DNA of 64,000 bases from Verrucomicrobiales bacterium (GTDB taxonomy: Bacteria > Verrucomicrobiota > Verrucomicrobiia > Verrucomicrobiales > DEV007). The translations under genes and the position numbers were made by a program. The notes beneath the pieces are model-generated. The model was not told the DNA's origin, ran no database searches, and saw only the letters and a program-made list of their open reading frames with translations. Shown in pieces: positions 27,826 through 37,404 of the stretch (within the stretch, counting starts at the first letter, position 1; each line of letters starts with the position of its first letter). The DNA lies in assembly GCA_029210205.1 (NCBI GenBank), contig JARGOD010000001.1, positions 1 through 64,000 of the forward strand, written 5' to 3'.

Positions 27826-29898
27826 ATGAATAACAAAACCTGTCCTACTATTGTCCGAATTTTGGCGGTTCTTCTCGCCGGAATTTTTATAACTACCTCT
27901 CACGCCCGCACTTGGACCAGCACTGACGGCAAGTCAATGCAGGCCATTTTCCTGGGAATTGAGGGCGATAATTTCCGCTTTAAGATGCGGGATGGAAATC
28001 AAATCGTTGTGCCAAGCGATCGATTCATTAAGGCAGACCGGGAAGCCGCTGAGCGACTTGATCTCATCGGCGATGATTCTTTCACGAAAGCGTCGGCTCG
28101 CCAAATTGACACGCTTCTTGCCGGAAACCTGAAAGAAGCTGGTTTCTCTTCATTTAACGAGCCTCTCCCTGACGACCTTTTTGTCCGACGCGTCTATCTC
28201 GACATTATCGGGCGCATTCCGACCAAGGAGGAATTTCTTGAGTTTGCCGAAAGCGCACGTCCCGACAAGCGCGAAGCCTTGATTGATGATCTCCTTCTCT
28301 CTCCTGGCTATGCCTCGCATATGTTCAACTATTTCGCTGACATGTATCGGCTCAATGCCTCTGAGGCATTTGTGAACGGAATCCGTATGGATCCTTACAT
28401 CCAATGGTGGCGTGACCAACTCAGGGCAAATCGCCCCTACCATGAGATGGTAACCGATATGCTCACGGCAACTGGAAACGTCGGACAAAATCCTGCTTCC
28501 GGATTCCTCCTTCGAGACACCGGGATGGAATTTGATGCATTTGCAAACTTCGGTCAAACGATGCTCGGGATTGATATTTCCTGCGCACAGTGCCACGACC
28601 ACCCTTTCGACGAGTGGACTCAGGGAGACTTTTATGACATGGCTGCTTTTTTCGGGAACACTCAACGTTCCCTTGGATATCGCCCCGCCGCGGCAATGAT
28701 GGGCGGAGGTATGATTGAAATGCCTGACGCACCTGAAGGTTGGAAAAAGCAATTCGAGAATTATGCTGTAGAAGAGCATGGGATCGTTCTGCGCGACCAG
28801 TCGGACCGTCAGTTTCGCTACTTCGTTCAAGCTCTCGGATGGAATATTTCTGATAACGAAACGCTTGAAACTGTGCTGCCTCATGACTTTCGCGGCAGCG
28901 GTGGAAAGCCGAACGAAGTTGCCCGCCCCAAAACTCTGATTGGCAATGCCGCCAAAGTGGGTGGAAAAACCCGCCGCGAAGCAGTTGCCGAGTGGCTTAC
29001 AGATCGCGACAATCCGCGCTTTGCGCTCGTCATTGCGAACCGCATGTGGGATCGCGCCTTCGGCCGTCCTCTTGTTGGACCGGTAACAGACTTTGCTGAT
29101 TCATCGATTCGTGGTGCAGCACAGCCTGAAACCCTCCAGTTTGTCACTCGCGAGATGCAGAGAGTGAACTATGACCTACGCGAATTCATGCGGATTCTTT
29201 ACAACACAAGAGCATATCAGTCGATCGCAACCGAGGAAGAGCCCGATTGGGGTTCCGACTATGCCTTCCAGGGCCCGGTCCTCCGCCGCATGCGGGCTGA
29301 GCAGGCCTGGGACTCAATGATGCTTCTTCAGCACGGTAAGGAAATTGACGAAAAGAGCGGCGCAGACGGCTCTTTCTACAAAGCGGTTCTTGATATCGAT
29401 TTTAACACCATGAGCAACGATGAGGTATGGGACCACTTCCAGGCTTGGAAGATGGCTTCAGGCCGACGCATGGGGAACGCCGTTCTCGCCTCTGAGGGCA
29501 GCATGACTCCTACCGTAATCGACGATAATGATCTCCGTGCTTCCGAACTCGCTCAGCCATACACCAACGCTTCAATGCTAGACACCTTCGGGCAATCCGA
29601 TCGGGTTATCACTGATGACCACAACTATGACGGCTCAGTGCCTCAGGTTCTGGCGCTGATGAATGGAAATGTCACCGAGAGATTGACAGGCCTGTCATCG
29701 AAAGTGGTTGAAGATATGGAAGAGTATGATGGACCGGATGATAAGGTTCGCGGTGTTTTCTTCACGCTCCTCAACCGCTTCCCCACCAAGGACGAACTCA
29801 GTCTCGGCACCGAGATGATCGAAGACTTTGGAGATGACGGCATTTCCGATCTTGCCTGGGCCCTGATGAACAGCCCAGAGTTTCTCTTTATTCAGTAA
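27826..29898 (+). CDS. DUF1549/DUF1553 protein with N-terminal SHD1-like domain
   Basis: N-term ARTWTSTDGKSMQAIFLGIEGDNFRFKMRDGNQIVVPSDRF (SHD1-like); DUF1549 CAQCHDHPFDEWTQGDFYDMAAFF; DUF1553 VIANRMWDRAFGRPLVGPVTDF. Confidence 0.9.
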   Translation: MNNKTCPTIVRILAVLLAGIFITTSHARTWTSTDGKSMQAIFLGIEGDNFRFKMRDGNQIVVPSDRFIKADREAAERLDLIGDDSFTKASARQIDTLLAGNLKEAGFSSFNEPLPDDLFVRRVYLDIIGRIPTKEEFLEFAESARPDKREALIDDLLLSPGYASHMFNYFADMYRLNASEAFVNGIRMDPYIQWWRDQLRANRPYHEMVTDMLTATGNVGQNPASGFLLRDTGMEFDAFANFGQTMLGIDISCAQCHDHPFDEWTQGDFYDMAAFFGNTQRSLGYRPAAAMMGGGMIEMPDAPEGWKKQFENYAVEEHGIVLRDQSDRQFRYFVQALGWNISDNETLETVLPHDFRGSGGKPNEVARPKTLIGNAAKVGGKTRREAVAEWLTDRDNPRFALVIANRMWDRAFGRPLVGPVTDFADSSIRGAAQPETLQFVTREMQRVNYDLREFMRILYNTRAYQSIATEEEPDWGSDYAFQGPVLRRMRAEQAWDSMMLLQHGKEIDEKSGADGSFYKAVLDIDFNTMSNDEVWDHFQAWKMASGRRMGNAVLASEGSMTPTVIDDNDLRASELAQPYTNASMLDTFGQSDRVITDDHNYDGSVPQVLALMNGNVTERLTGLSSKVVEDMEEYDGPDDKVRGVFFTLLNRFPTKDELSLGTEMIEDFGDDGISDLAWALMNSPEFLFIQ

Positions 29899-29934
29899 TT
29901 CACTCTTTCTAAAATTTTTAATCGTTCAAATCTC

Positions 29935-31197
29935 ATGGACCATATCGCATCCCTTGCCGGCAAAGATTCTCTGAGCCGCCGCTATTTCATGGAAATGTCC
30001 GCGAAGCTCTCTTTGGGAGTCGGGCTTACCGTTCCATTTCTCCCTCGCCAATTGAAGGCGCAGGAGACCGGAAAAGCAAAAAACCTCATTTACATTTACC
30101 TCTCCGGAGGAATGACTCATCTCGACACCTTCGATCCGAAGCGTGGTGACGTCATGGGCAACACCGAGACAATCGACACGGTGGTTGATAACATGAAGAT
30201 GGGCCAACACCTCTCCGGACTGGCGCAACAGGCTGATAAGCTTGCTGTGATCAACTCAATGTTCTCAACAAATGGTGCTCACGAACAGGGGCAGTACATC
30301 ATGAGGACGGGCTACGAGAAGCGTGCCACGATCGTCCACCCAACCATTGGCCCATGGGCTGAGAGGCTTCTCGGTAAGAAGAACGAAGTTCTTCCTGACA
30401 GTGTTCTCATTGGACAAAGCACGTCGAACGCAGGCTTCATGGACCCTTCGTTGAGCCCCCTTCCGATCGCGAATCCTTCCGGAGGTGTTCCAAATACGGA
30501 ACTCATTGTTGAAGGAGACCGGTTTTCACGCCGCATGGAGATGGCGCAGAAGCTTGGGAATCAGTTCACTGAGAAGTTCAAATACAGCGGTCCCGATTCC
30601 TACGTTGAATACTACAAGCAGGCCAACCAGTTGCTTAATAGTGACGAATTGTCAGCATTTGATATCTCAAATGAATCCAATGCCGCTGACTACGGGACAG
30701 GTCGCCTAGGACAAGGATGTTTACTTGCCCGCAAACTCGTCGAAAGCGGTGTTCGTGTTGTTGAGGTTGTCTCCGGCGGATGGGATATGCACGTGGACGT
30801 CGACGGCTCGACCGCCACCCGCATACCCGAGATGGATAAAGCAGTCACAACCCTGCTAAAAGATCTCGAGTCCCGCGGACTGCTCGATAGCACACTGGTG
30901 GCTATCGGGACTGAGTTTGGACGAACACCTGACATCAACATGAACTCAGGTCGTGACCATTACCCTGCGGCTTACTCCTGCGTCCTCGCCGGCGGAGGCA
31001 TCAAGGGTGGAACAGTCTATGGCGAAACCGATGGTCAGGGTAAAAAGGTGAAAACTAATCCAGTCACTCCCGAAGATTTCATCGCTACAATTGGACATGG
31101 CATGGGCCTGAACCTTGAGGAGACTATCTACTCGCCAACTCAGCGCCCCTTTACCTTCGGTGATAAAGGTAAGCCTGTGACAGAGCTTTTCGGGTAA
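29935..31197 (+). CDS. DUF1501 domain protein
   Basis: LSRRYFMEMSAKLSLGVGL; YLSGGMTHLDTFDPKRG; GTEFGRTPDINMNSGRDHYPAAYSCVLAGGGIKGG. Confidence 0.92.
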   Translation: MDHIASLAGKDSLSRRYFMEMSAKLSLGVGLTVPFLPRQLKAQETGKAKNLIYIYLSGGMTHLDTFDPKRGDVMGNTETIDTVVDNMKMGQHLSGLAQQADKLAVINSMFSTNGAHEQGQYIMRTGYEKRATIVHPTIGPWAERLLGKKNEVLPDSVLIGQSTSNAGFMDPSLSPLPIANPSGGVPNTELIVEGDRFSRRMEMAQKLGNQFTEKFKYSGPDSYVEYYKQANQLLNSDELSAFDISNESNAADYGTGRLGQGCLLARKLVESGVRVVEVVSGGWDMHVDVDGSTATRIPEMDKAVTTLLKDLESRGLLDSTLVAIGTEFGRTPDINMNSGRDHYPAAYSCVLAGGGIKGGTVYGETDGQGKKVKTNPVTPEDFIATIGHGMGLNLEETIYSPTQRPFTFGDKGKPVTELFG

Positions 31198-31224
31198 TCC
31201 TGCTCAGTTCTACTTCAAATCTTC

Positions 31225-31261
31225 AAAAGCCGGGGTGACGTCAAATCACCCCGGCTTTTTT
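31225..31261. terminator. Bidirectional intrinsic terminator between convergent DUF1501 gene and mnmE
   Basis: AAAAGCCGGGGTGA-cgtcaaa-TCACCCCGGCTTTT, perfect 14-bp stem, with T-run on + strand and A-run on the opposite side. Confidence 0.92.
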
Positions 31262-31294
31262 GTATCCTGATATCGGATATGCGTTCCCCGATTA

Positions 31295-32641
31295 TCACTT
31301 CCCTATGCAGAAACTGCTGAAAATCTCACCCAGAATTTCCTCTACATCGGTTTTACCGATGACCTCACCAACAGCGCTCAGGCCTTCCCGCAGATCCATC
31401 GCGACAAATTCAGGAGACTCTTTCACTGCCAGATTGTTCTCCGCTTTCTCAAAAAATTGAGAGGCTTGCTTCAGACAGTGCTGGTGCCTCGTGTTGATGG
31501 AGATCAAACTACTAGTATTGATGTCACCATTCCTGACCAGAGTTTCGTGAAGGTATTTTCTCAATAAATCTCCTGCTTCCGGCTCAAGACAGGAAACGGA
31601 TAGCCCTTCTTTGCTAACCCAATCGGAGTGAATTGGTAGGTCGGACTTGTTCAGGATCTGAACAACCCTTGAGTTCTCCGGGATCGCAATACTTGCTGTC
31701 TCATCTGCTGAAGCGCTCGAATCGATCACCCAGAGAATCAATTCCGCTCTGGATAACTGCTCTTTGCTTCGTTCAATTCCCCTTTGCTCGATTGCCCCTG
31801 CGTTTTCCCTGATTCCAGCGGTATCGATCAGTCGAATGGGGATGCCGTTAAGGTTGATGACTTCCTCAATTGTATCACGAGTCGTGCCAGCCTCATCGGT
31901 GACAATCGCACGCTCAAAACCAAGCAGCAGATTGAGTAGACTGGATTTCCCCGCATTCGGACTCCCGCAAATCACAGTGCGAAGTCCCTCCCTCAGAATC
32001 TTACCCTGGTCAGCTGTCGCAAGAAGATAGCCAACAGCATTTCGGATCTCCGAAATTCGTTCCAGTAGGCTCGCAGAAGAATCGGGATCAATATCTTCAT
32101 CCGGAAAATCGATGTATGCTTCAACATGAGCAAGCAATCCAATCGCCATTTGCCGAATCTTCTCTAGCTCCGATCCTAATCGCCCCGAGAGTTGCTCTTG
32201 CGCAGCTCTCGCCGCAAGCTCTGTGCTCGCTGATATGAGATCCATGATCGCTTCGGCTTGCGTCAGATCCATCTTGCCATTGAAGAAGGATCTCTTGGAG
32301 AACTCCCCGGGTTCGGCAGGAACAGCACCTGCCGCCAAGAGAAGCTCCAGGATGCGTTTCGTAACGACCAGTCCCCCGTGGGCCGCAATCTCAACCGTGT
32401 CTTCACCGGTAAAACTGGCTGGTCCGGGAAACCATGTCAGCAGAACATTGTCAACGGGACGCCCTCCGCTGTCTAGAATGTGGCCAAGGTGCTGATACCT
32501 CGGCCTCCAATCGTCCTTGGCCTTTCCTTTGAAAACCGAAGCGACAATATTTTGGGCTTCCGAGCCGCTCACGCGGATAAGAGAGATCGCCCCAGTGCCC
32601 GGGGCTGTAGCAATGGCCGCAATGGTGGTATCGAAGTTCAC
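31295..32641 (-). CDS. mnmE: tRNA uridine-5-carboxymethylaminomethyl(34) GTPase MnmE
   Basis: TIAAIATAPGTGAISLIRVSG; GSPNAGKSSLLNLLLG; GTTRDTIEE; IDTAGIRE; C-terminal FCIGK. Confidence 0.96.
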   Translation of the reverse strand: MNFDTTIAAIATAPGTGAISLIRVSGSEAQNIVASVFKGKAKDDWRPRYQHLGHILDSGGRPVDNVLLTWFPGPASFTGEDTVEIAAHGGLVVTKRILELLLAAGAVPAEPGEFSKRSFFNGKMDLTQAEAIMDLISASTELAARAAQEQLSGRLGSELEKIRQMAIGLLAHVEAYIDFPDEDIDPDSSASLLERISEIRNAVGYLLATADQGKILREGLRTVICGSPNAGKSSLLNLLLGFERAIVTDEAGTTRDTIEEVINLNGIPIRLIDTAGIRENAGAIEQRGIERSKEQLSRAELILWVIDSSASADETASIAIPENSRVVQILNKSDLPIHSDWVSKEGLSVSCLEPEAGDLLRKYLHETLVRNGDINTSSLISINTRHQHCLKQASQFFEKAENNLAVKESPEFVAMDLREGLSAVGEVIGKTDVEEILGEIFSSFCIGK

Positions 32642-32733
32642 AGTAGTGCTGAATGTGTGATTGTTTGAGCCCGTGGCAAGCCGGAAAATCCATTGCAGAA
32701 CCGCACTGAAACCTCCAACTTGGCTTGAGAGGT

Positions 32734-33426
32734 ATGTTAATCAAAGATTTGCCGGAGGATGAGCGCCCCCGTGAGCGTATCGCCGCTCATGGAGCGGAGA
32801 CGCTGAGTGATGCAGAAATACTCGCGGTATTCTTCGGAACCGGGCGAATGGGAATGAGCGCCGTTGATTTGGGTCGCGATATTATTTCCAAGTTTGGCAG
32901 TTTACGTAATCTGTCTAGGGCGACTGTAGCTGAGTTGACTCAGATTAGCGGAATCGGACCTGCGAAAGCAGCGCAGCTTGCTGCCGTATTTGAATTTGGA
33001 CGCCGATTATCGCGTGAAGCATTTTCCGACACCCCAGTCACCTGCCCTGAAGAAGTCTATGCCCTGCTAGGATCATCGATGCAAAGCTTGTCGCAGGAGT
33101 CAGTTCGGGTCATTTTGTTAAATCACCGAAAAAAGCTGATTCATATCGACGAAATATTTCGCGGAACCGGCAACGAGTCTTTTGCTAATCCTTCTGAAAT
33201 TCTTCGACGGGCTATTAGCCATGCTGCCCACGCAATGATTCTGGTTCATAATCATCCCTCGGGAGACCCCTCTCCCAGTCGCGCTGACCACGAGGTAACC
33301 AAGCGAATCAGCGAAGCATGCCGTGCCGTTGGCGTTGAATTTACCGATCATGTCGTAATTGGCGGCGAGTCCGAAGCCGAAATGAGGTCTCCCTACTTTA
33401 GCTTTCGGGAGGCGGGGCTCTTATAA
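32734..33426 (+). CDS. radC: RadC/DUF2466 JAB-domain protein
   Basis: KDLPEDERPRERIAAHGAETLSDAEILAVFFGTG; JAMM motif HNHPSGDPSPSRADHEVT. Confidence 0.94.
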   Translation: MLIKDLPEDERPRERIAAHGAETLSDAEILAVFFGTGRMGMSAVDLGRDIISKFGSLRNLSRATVAELTQISGIGPAKAAQLAAVFEFGRRLSREAFSDTPVTCPEEVYALLGSSMQSLSQESVRVILLNHRKKLIHIDEIFRGTGNESFANPSEILRRAISHAAHAMILVHNHPSGDPSPSRADHEVTKRISEACRAVGVEFTDHVVIGGESEAEMRSPYFSFREAGLL

Positions 33427-33465
33427 ATTCAAGAAATTGTGCCCTAAATACTCGTTAATGAATCC

Positions 33466-33530
33466 ATCTAAAATTAGGCGTTTCGCCTCTCAAAAATGAG
33501 AATCCATAGCAGGTTATGGAAATTTTAGAT
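33466..33530. other. Cloverleaf-like nested inverted-repeat structure in radC-lptD intergenic region (candidate structured RNA or cis element)
   Basis: Closing stem ATCTAAAATT/AATTTTAGAT (33466-33475/33521-33530) encloses AGGCG-TTT-CGCCT (33476-33488), CTCA-AAAA-TGAG (33489-33500) and TCCATA-GCAGGT-TATGGA (33503-33520); all pairs Watson-Crick. Confidence 0.6.
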
Positions 33531-33547
33531 AAACTTAACTTTCTACC

Positions 33548-33578
33548 CCGAAATACGAAAATTTCGTTGGTGTTTCGG
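33548..33578. repeat. Nested inverted repeats CCGAAA...TTTCGG enclosing ACGAAA-A-TTTCGT
   Basis: Outer arms 33548-33553/33573-33578, inner arms 33555-33560/33562-33567. Confidence 0.5.
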
Positions 33579-33651
33579 TGTTTTGTGAGTAAATGACACA
33601 TGGTAAATTGCCGAAAACTAGCGCATATTTGCTACTGACTTCAAAGCCGCT

Positions 33652-35940
33652 TTGATTTCTACGAGAGACAGATCTGAAACGTTCATTTTCAGTGGGTTCC
33701 CCATTCCCACTGTTCTCTGCTTTTTCGCGACTATTTTCCTGGGGATAGTAACCTCTGCTTCCGCTTTGGACACAGGATTTGAATTCGCGGGATCACCTTC
33801 GGAGGGTATGATCGACCTCGACATTCAGAGTGATTTTTCCGACTTTGATGAAGAACTCGGAATAGCACGGGCTCGCGGAGATGTAATCGTCATCTACGGC
33901 GGCGTGACAATTCGTGCAGAACAGGTCGAGTACCATCAATTTTCAGGGAAGATCTTCGCACGTGATAATGTTCGGGTTTATCGGAATGGCGAGACGATCG
34001 AGGCTGAAGAGATCATCTACAACGTGAACACGGGCGAGATGACTACGAGCGAACTCAAGAGTGCTCTCGAACCTCTCTTTTACACAACCGACGAGGTCAT
34101 TCGACCTGAGGAAGGCACGGATGGTCCTATCACGATGTTGAATTCGGACTTCACGACCCACGACTCAGCAACCCCCAATTTTCGCTTTAAAGTTAAGAAG
34201 CTTGAGATTTATCCCGATGATCGCGTCGTGATGCACGGCGCAAAGCTATTCATGGGGAATACCCCTGTGATGTGGTTTCCTTATTATGTCCAGCCGGTCG
34301 ATTCCGATCTTGGCTATTATTTCACTCCAGGTTGGAATTCGGTCTGGGGAGGATTTCTTTTGAACCAATACGGATTCATGCTTGGCGAAGATATCTTTGC
34401 CAAAGCCCATCTGGACGTGCGAACCGAACGAGGTGTCGCGGGAGGTTTTGAATTCGAATCTGCCAAGTTTCGTGACAATCCCCACATAGGAAAACTCAAT
34501 CTCTACTACGCGAACGATTCAAACCCTCAACTGGCTTTTAACGGGCTAACACGCCCAGACATCGTCGATCCGAACAGATACAGGGTGAACTTTCAACATC
34601 GCATCTATTTCCCTGGCTCAGACGACGAGACTTTCTTTCTCGACTTCGATATCAACAAATTGTCAGACGCTTTCGTCTACGAGGATTTTGCCCCCAGCGA
34701 ATTCCGTGTCGATCCACAGCCGGACACAATGATCAATCTGAACAAATTATTTGATCAGGGGGAGATCTCATTAACTGGACGGTTCGCTATCAATGACTTT
34801 TTCCAGACTGACACCCGCTCACCTGAGTTGGCCATTGATATCATCCGCACACCGCTCGGGGAATCCGGATTTTTCTACGAGGGGCTCACTACTTACGGAA
34901 TTATTGACGAAGAGCTCGCGGAAGAATCCATCCGTGCTGGACTCACTGATCCTCCCGGTTTTAATCGATTTCAAACCTACCACGAATTCCTTTTCCCGAC
35001 TCAATTAGCCGGATTCCTGAACGTGACTCCCCGTGTTGGAGCCGGCTACCGAAATTATTCAAACTTTGACATTGCCGGTATCGATACCTTCGAAAGCACG
35101 ACAACGCACGCCGGGATCGACATCTCGTTTAAAATGTCCAAGAACTCACCCAATGTGATGAATCGCAAACTTGGCCTTGATGGACTTCTTCATGTTGTCC
35201 GTCCTTACTTGAACTACTCCCTTGTCAGAACCGACGAAATCAGCGGTCGCTTTACTCCCATTGATCGATTCACTCCCACGACAAGGCTACGTCCGATCGA
35301 TATGCCACTTTTCACGACAGTGGATGATCTCCGTGACTGGCAGATTGTCCGGGCAGGAATTTCTCAGAAGTGGTATACGAAGAGAAATGGAGTATCTCAC
35401 GAATGGCTCTCTCTAAACAATTATCTTGAACTCTATCCAGAGGATCCGGAGTTCGACCGCGACACTTCGAATTTCTTCACTGAAGTAGCTTGGAATCCTG
35501 TTCCCTGGATTAGTGCGAACACCGTCGCTCAATTCCCTCTCTTTGACGACACCTTGGATTTCACTGAGATCACTTCGAACCTCTACTTCATGCCTAACGA
35601 CTGGTTTAGAATTGGCTTCGGTCGCTACTTCCTCGACAATCACCCAATCTTTGAGGATTCCAACCTCTACACACTCTCCACTTATACTCGTCTTAGTGAT
35701 GATTGGGGATTCAGCACCAATCACCGTTTCGAGGCTGACGATGGAACTATGGAGTATCAGCAATACAGCATTCACAAAGACCTTGAAAGCTGGACTGCCA
35801 CCCTCGGTGGTATCATTCGTGACAACCGGGTCGGAGAAAATGAATACGGAGTTCTCCTGAGCTTGACCTTAAAAGCGTTTCCAAAATTGAGTCTTCCAGT
35901 TGATTTTCAGCCCGGCGGTCTCGGTGCCGAAGATAATTAA
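33652..35940 (+). CDS. lptD: LptD/OstA-like outer-membrane LPS-assembly protein
   Basis: TTG start; signal peptide; OstA-like EELGIARARGDVIVIYGGVTIRAEQVEYHQFSGKIFARDNVRVYRNGETIEAEEIIYN; long beta-barrel region. Confidence 0.82.
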   Translation: MISTRDRSETFIFSGFPIPTVLCFFATIFLGIVTSASALDTGFEFAGSPSEGMIDLDIQSDFSDFDEELGIARARGDVIVIYGGVTIRAEQVEYHQFSGKIFARDNVRVYRNGETIEAEEIIYNVNTGEMTTSELKSALEPLFYTTDEVIRPEEGTDGPITMLNSDFTTHDSATPNFRFKVKKLEIYPDDRVVMHGAKLFMGNTPVMWFPYYVQPVDSDLGYYFTPGWNSVWGGFLLNQYGFMLGEDIFAKAHLDVRTERGVAGGFEFESAKFRDNPHIGKLNLYYANDSNPQLAFNGLTRPDIVDPNRYRVNFQHRIYFPGSDDETFFLDFDINKLSDAFVYEDFAPSEFRVDPQPDTMINLNKLFDQGEISLTGRFAINDFFQTDTRSPELAIDIIRTPLGESGFFYEGLTTYGIIDEELAEESIRAGLTDPPGFNRFQTYHEFLFPTQLAGFLNVTPRVGAGYRNYSNFDIAGIDTFESTTTHAGIDISFKMSKNSPNVMNRKLGLDGLLHVVRPYLNYSLVRTDEISGRFTPIDRFTPTTRLRPIDMPLFTTVDDLRDWQIVRAGISQKWYTKRNGVSHEWLSLNNYLELYPEDPEFDRDTSNFFTEVAWNPVPWISANTVAQFPLFDDTLDFTEITSNLYFMPNDWFRIGFGRYFLDNHPIFEDSNLYTLSTYTRLSDDWGFSTNHRFEADDGTMEYQQYSIHKDLESWTATLGGIIRDNRVGENEYGVLLSLTLKAFPKLSLPVDFQPGGLGAEDN

Positions 35941-36001
35941 TTCTGTTGCCGGGATTCCAGTTTCCAGGCCATAAATCCGAACTCATTCGCGCACTAGACG
36001 C

Positions 36002-36031
36002 ACTCTCGTTTTCTGGGCATCCAGCGAGAGT
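36002..36031. other. Two-part hairpin between lptD and the tctC-like gene
   Basis: ACTCTCG-TTTT-CTGG-GCAT-CCAG-CGAGAGT: 7-bp plus 4-bp stems separated by a one-sided TTTT bulge. Confidence 0.55.
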
Positions 36032-36102
36032 ACCACTTCTTTTCTACAGTCTCTTGCTTTTAAATTGCGGTGGGACCGGCGTCACGTCTATAAATTGTCA
36101 GC

Positions 36103-37404
36103 ATGTGGTGTTTCGTCCAAAAGACCTGGCTAAAACTTGCGTTTCTATTCGTCGCGTTAGTTTGTTGCAGTGGTTGTGAAGAAGACTTTAATAGCGAACC
36201 CATTAAAGTAATCGTCCCATTTGCTCCCGGAGGCGGTAGTGACACCCTCGCGAGAGTTCTCGTCCGGGAGATTCAGAAGCAACCTGAAAGAGGGCCCACA
36301 TGGGTGATCATTAATGTCCCAGGTGCCGGAGGAACAATCGGCAGCAGACGAGTCAAGAATGCCCGTCCTGATGGAAAGACATTACTCTTCCTGCATGACG
36401 GGATACTTACGGCAAAGTATGCAAAGCAGGCGCTCTACGGACCGGAGGCGTTTACTCCAATCGGAGTAACAGGACAACTGGGGATGGTAATTTGCGTTGC
36501 CGAAGAAAGTCAGTTTGGTTCGCTGCGTGACCTCATGCAGCAGGCGGCAGCAGAACCTGAGACGGTTACATTTGCGGCGAATATAGGAGCACCAAGTTAC
36601 TTTATGGCAAGACGGCTTGAGCAAGCTCATGGTGGGGCCGCTTTCCGATATGTCCAGTCAGGTGGCGGAGCCAGGCGGTTTGCCGATCTTTCGGGCGGCC
36701 ATGTTTCAGCAAGCGCGTTCTCAATTTCTGAATATCTTAATTTTCGCGAGGGTGGTATTCGAGCCCTCGCGATCCTCGACGAGAATCGACATCCCCTTCT
36801 CCAGGACGTGCCGAGCGCTATTGAGGAAGACTACCAGATTACCTATAGTAACCTGCAAGCGTGGTGGGCTCCGGCGGGAACCCCGGAAACGATCATTGAT
36901 GAACTCCAGCTAACTCTCAAGAGGGCAATTGAATCTCCTGAAATGCAGCGCTATTCAAAGCAACAGTGCATCGACCCTCTTTTCATGAATTCGGAAGGAC
37001 TGGAGTTGGCCATGAATCGAAAGTCAGCAGAACTTGGCAATCTGAAACTTGGATTTGATCGAGAGCATCAGCCGCCGATCGAACTGATGCTCACTTTCTG
37101 CCTATTGGTGGGTGTGTGTCTCTCCATGAGCAAGCCTTGCAAACTTCCGCAGAAATCAAAGACCCATGAGCCTTCTCATAGTTCATGGAAACACATAGCC
37201 CTCGCTACCATCCTCGTAGGATTCATTTCCTCACTCAGCCTTCCCGCAGATATGTTCCTTCTTGCCGGAATACCCTTCGTTCTTGTGAGTGGGCTCCTAA
37301 CGATGGGAAATGATAGTCTTCGTCTTACGACGCTCATAGCGATCGCAGCCCCACTCATTCTGTTCCTCTTTTTGTCTACTCTACTTGGAATTGATCTCCC
37401 ATGA
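36103..37404 (+). CDS. Tripartite tricarboxylate transporter: TctC-like substrate-binding domain fused to TctB-like 4-TM domain
   Basis: KVIVPFAPGGGSDTLARVLVREIQ; PGAGGTIGSRRVKNARPDGKTLLF; C-terminal ~110 aa with four hydrophobic segments; ATGA overlap with tctA. Confidence 0.85.
   Translation: MWCFVQKTWLKLAFLFVALVCCSGCEEDFNSEPIKVIVPFAPGGGSDTLARVLVREIQKQPERGPTWVIINVPGAGGTIGSRRVKNARPDGKTLLFLHDGILTAKYAKQALYGPEAFTPIGVTGQLGMVICVAEESQFGSLRDLMQQAAAEPETVTFAANIGAPSYFMARRLEQAHGGAAFRYVQSGGGARRFADLSGGHVSASAFSISEYLNFREGGIRALAILDENRHPLLQDVPSAIEEDYQITYSNLQAWWAPAGTPETIIDELQLTLKRAIESPEMQRYSKQQCIDPLFMNSEGLELAMNRKSAELGNLKLGFDREHQPPIELMLTFCLLVGVCLSMSKPCKLPQKSKTHEPSHSSWKHIALATILVGFISSLSLPADMFLLAGIPFVLVSGLLTMGNDSLRLTTLIAIAAPLILFLFLSTLLGIDLP

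Noticed and set aside
28150-28884. 244-aa ORF antisense to the DUF1549 gene
   Set aside because: Shadow ORF opposite conserved DUF1549 motifs; no recognisable domain
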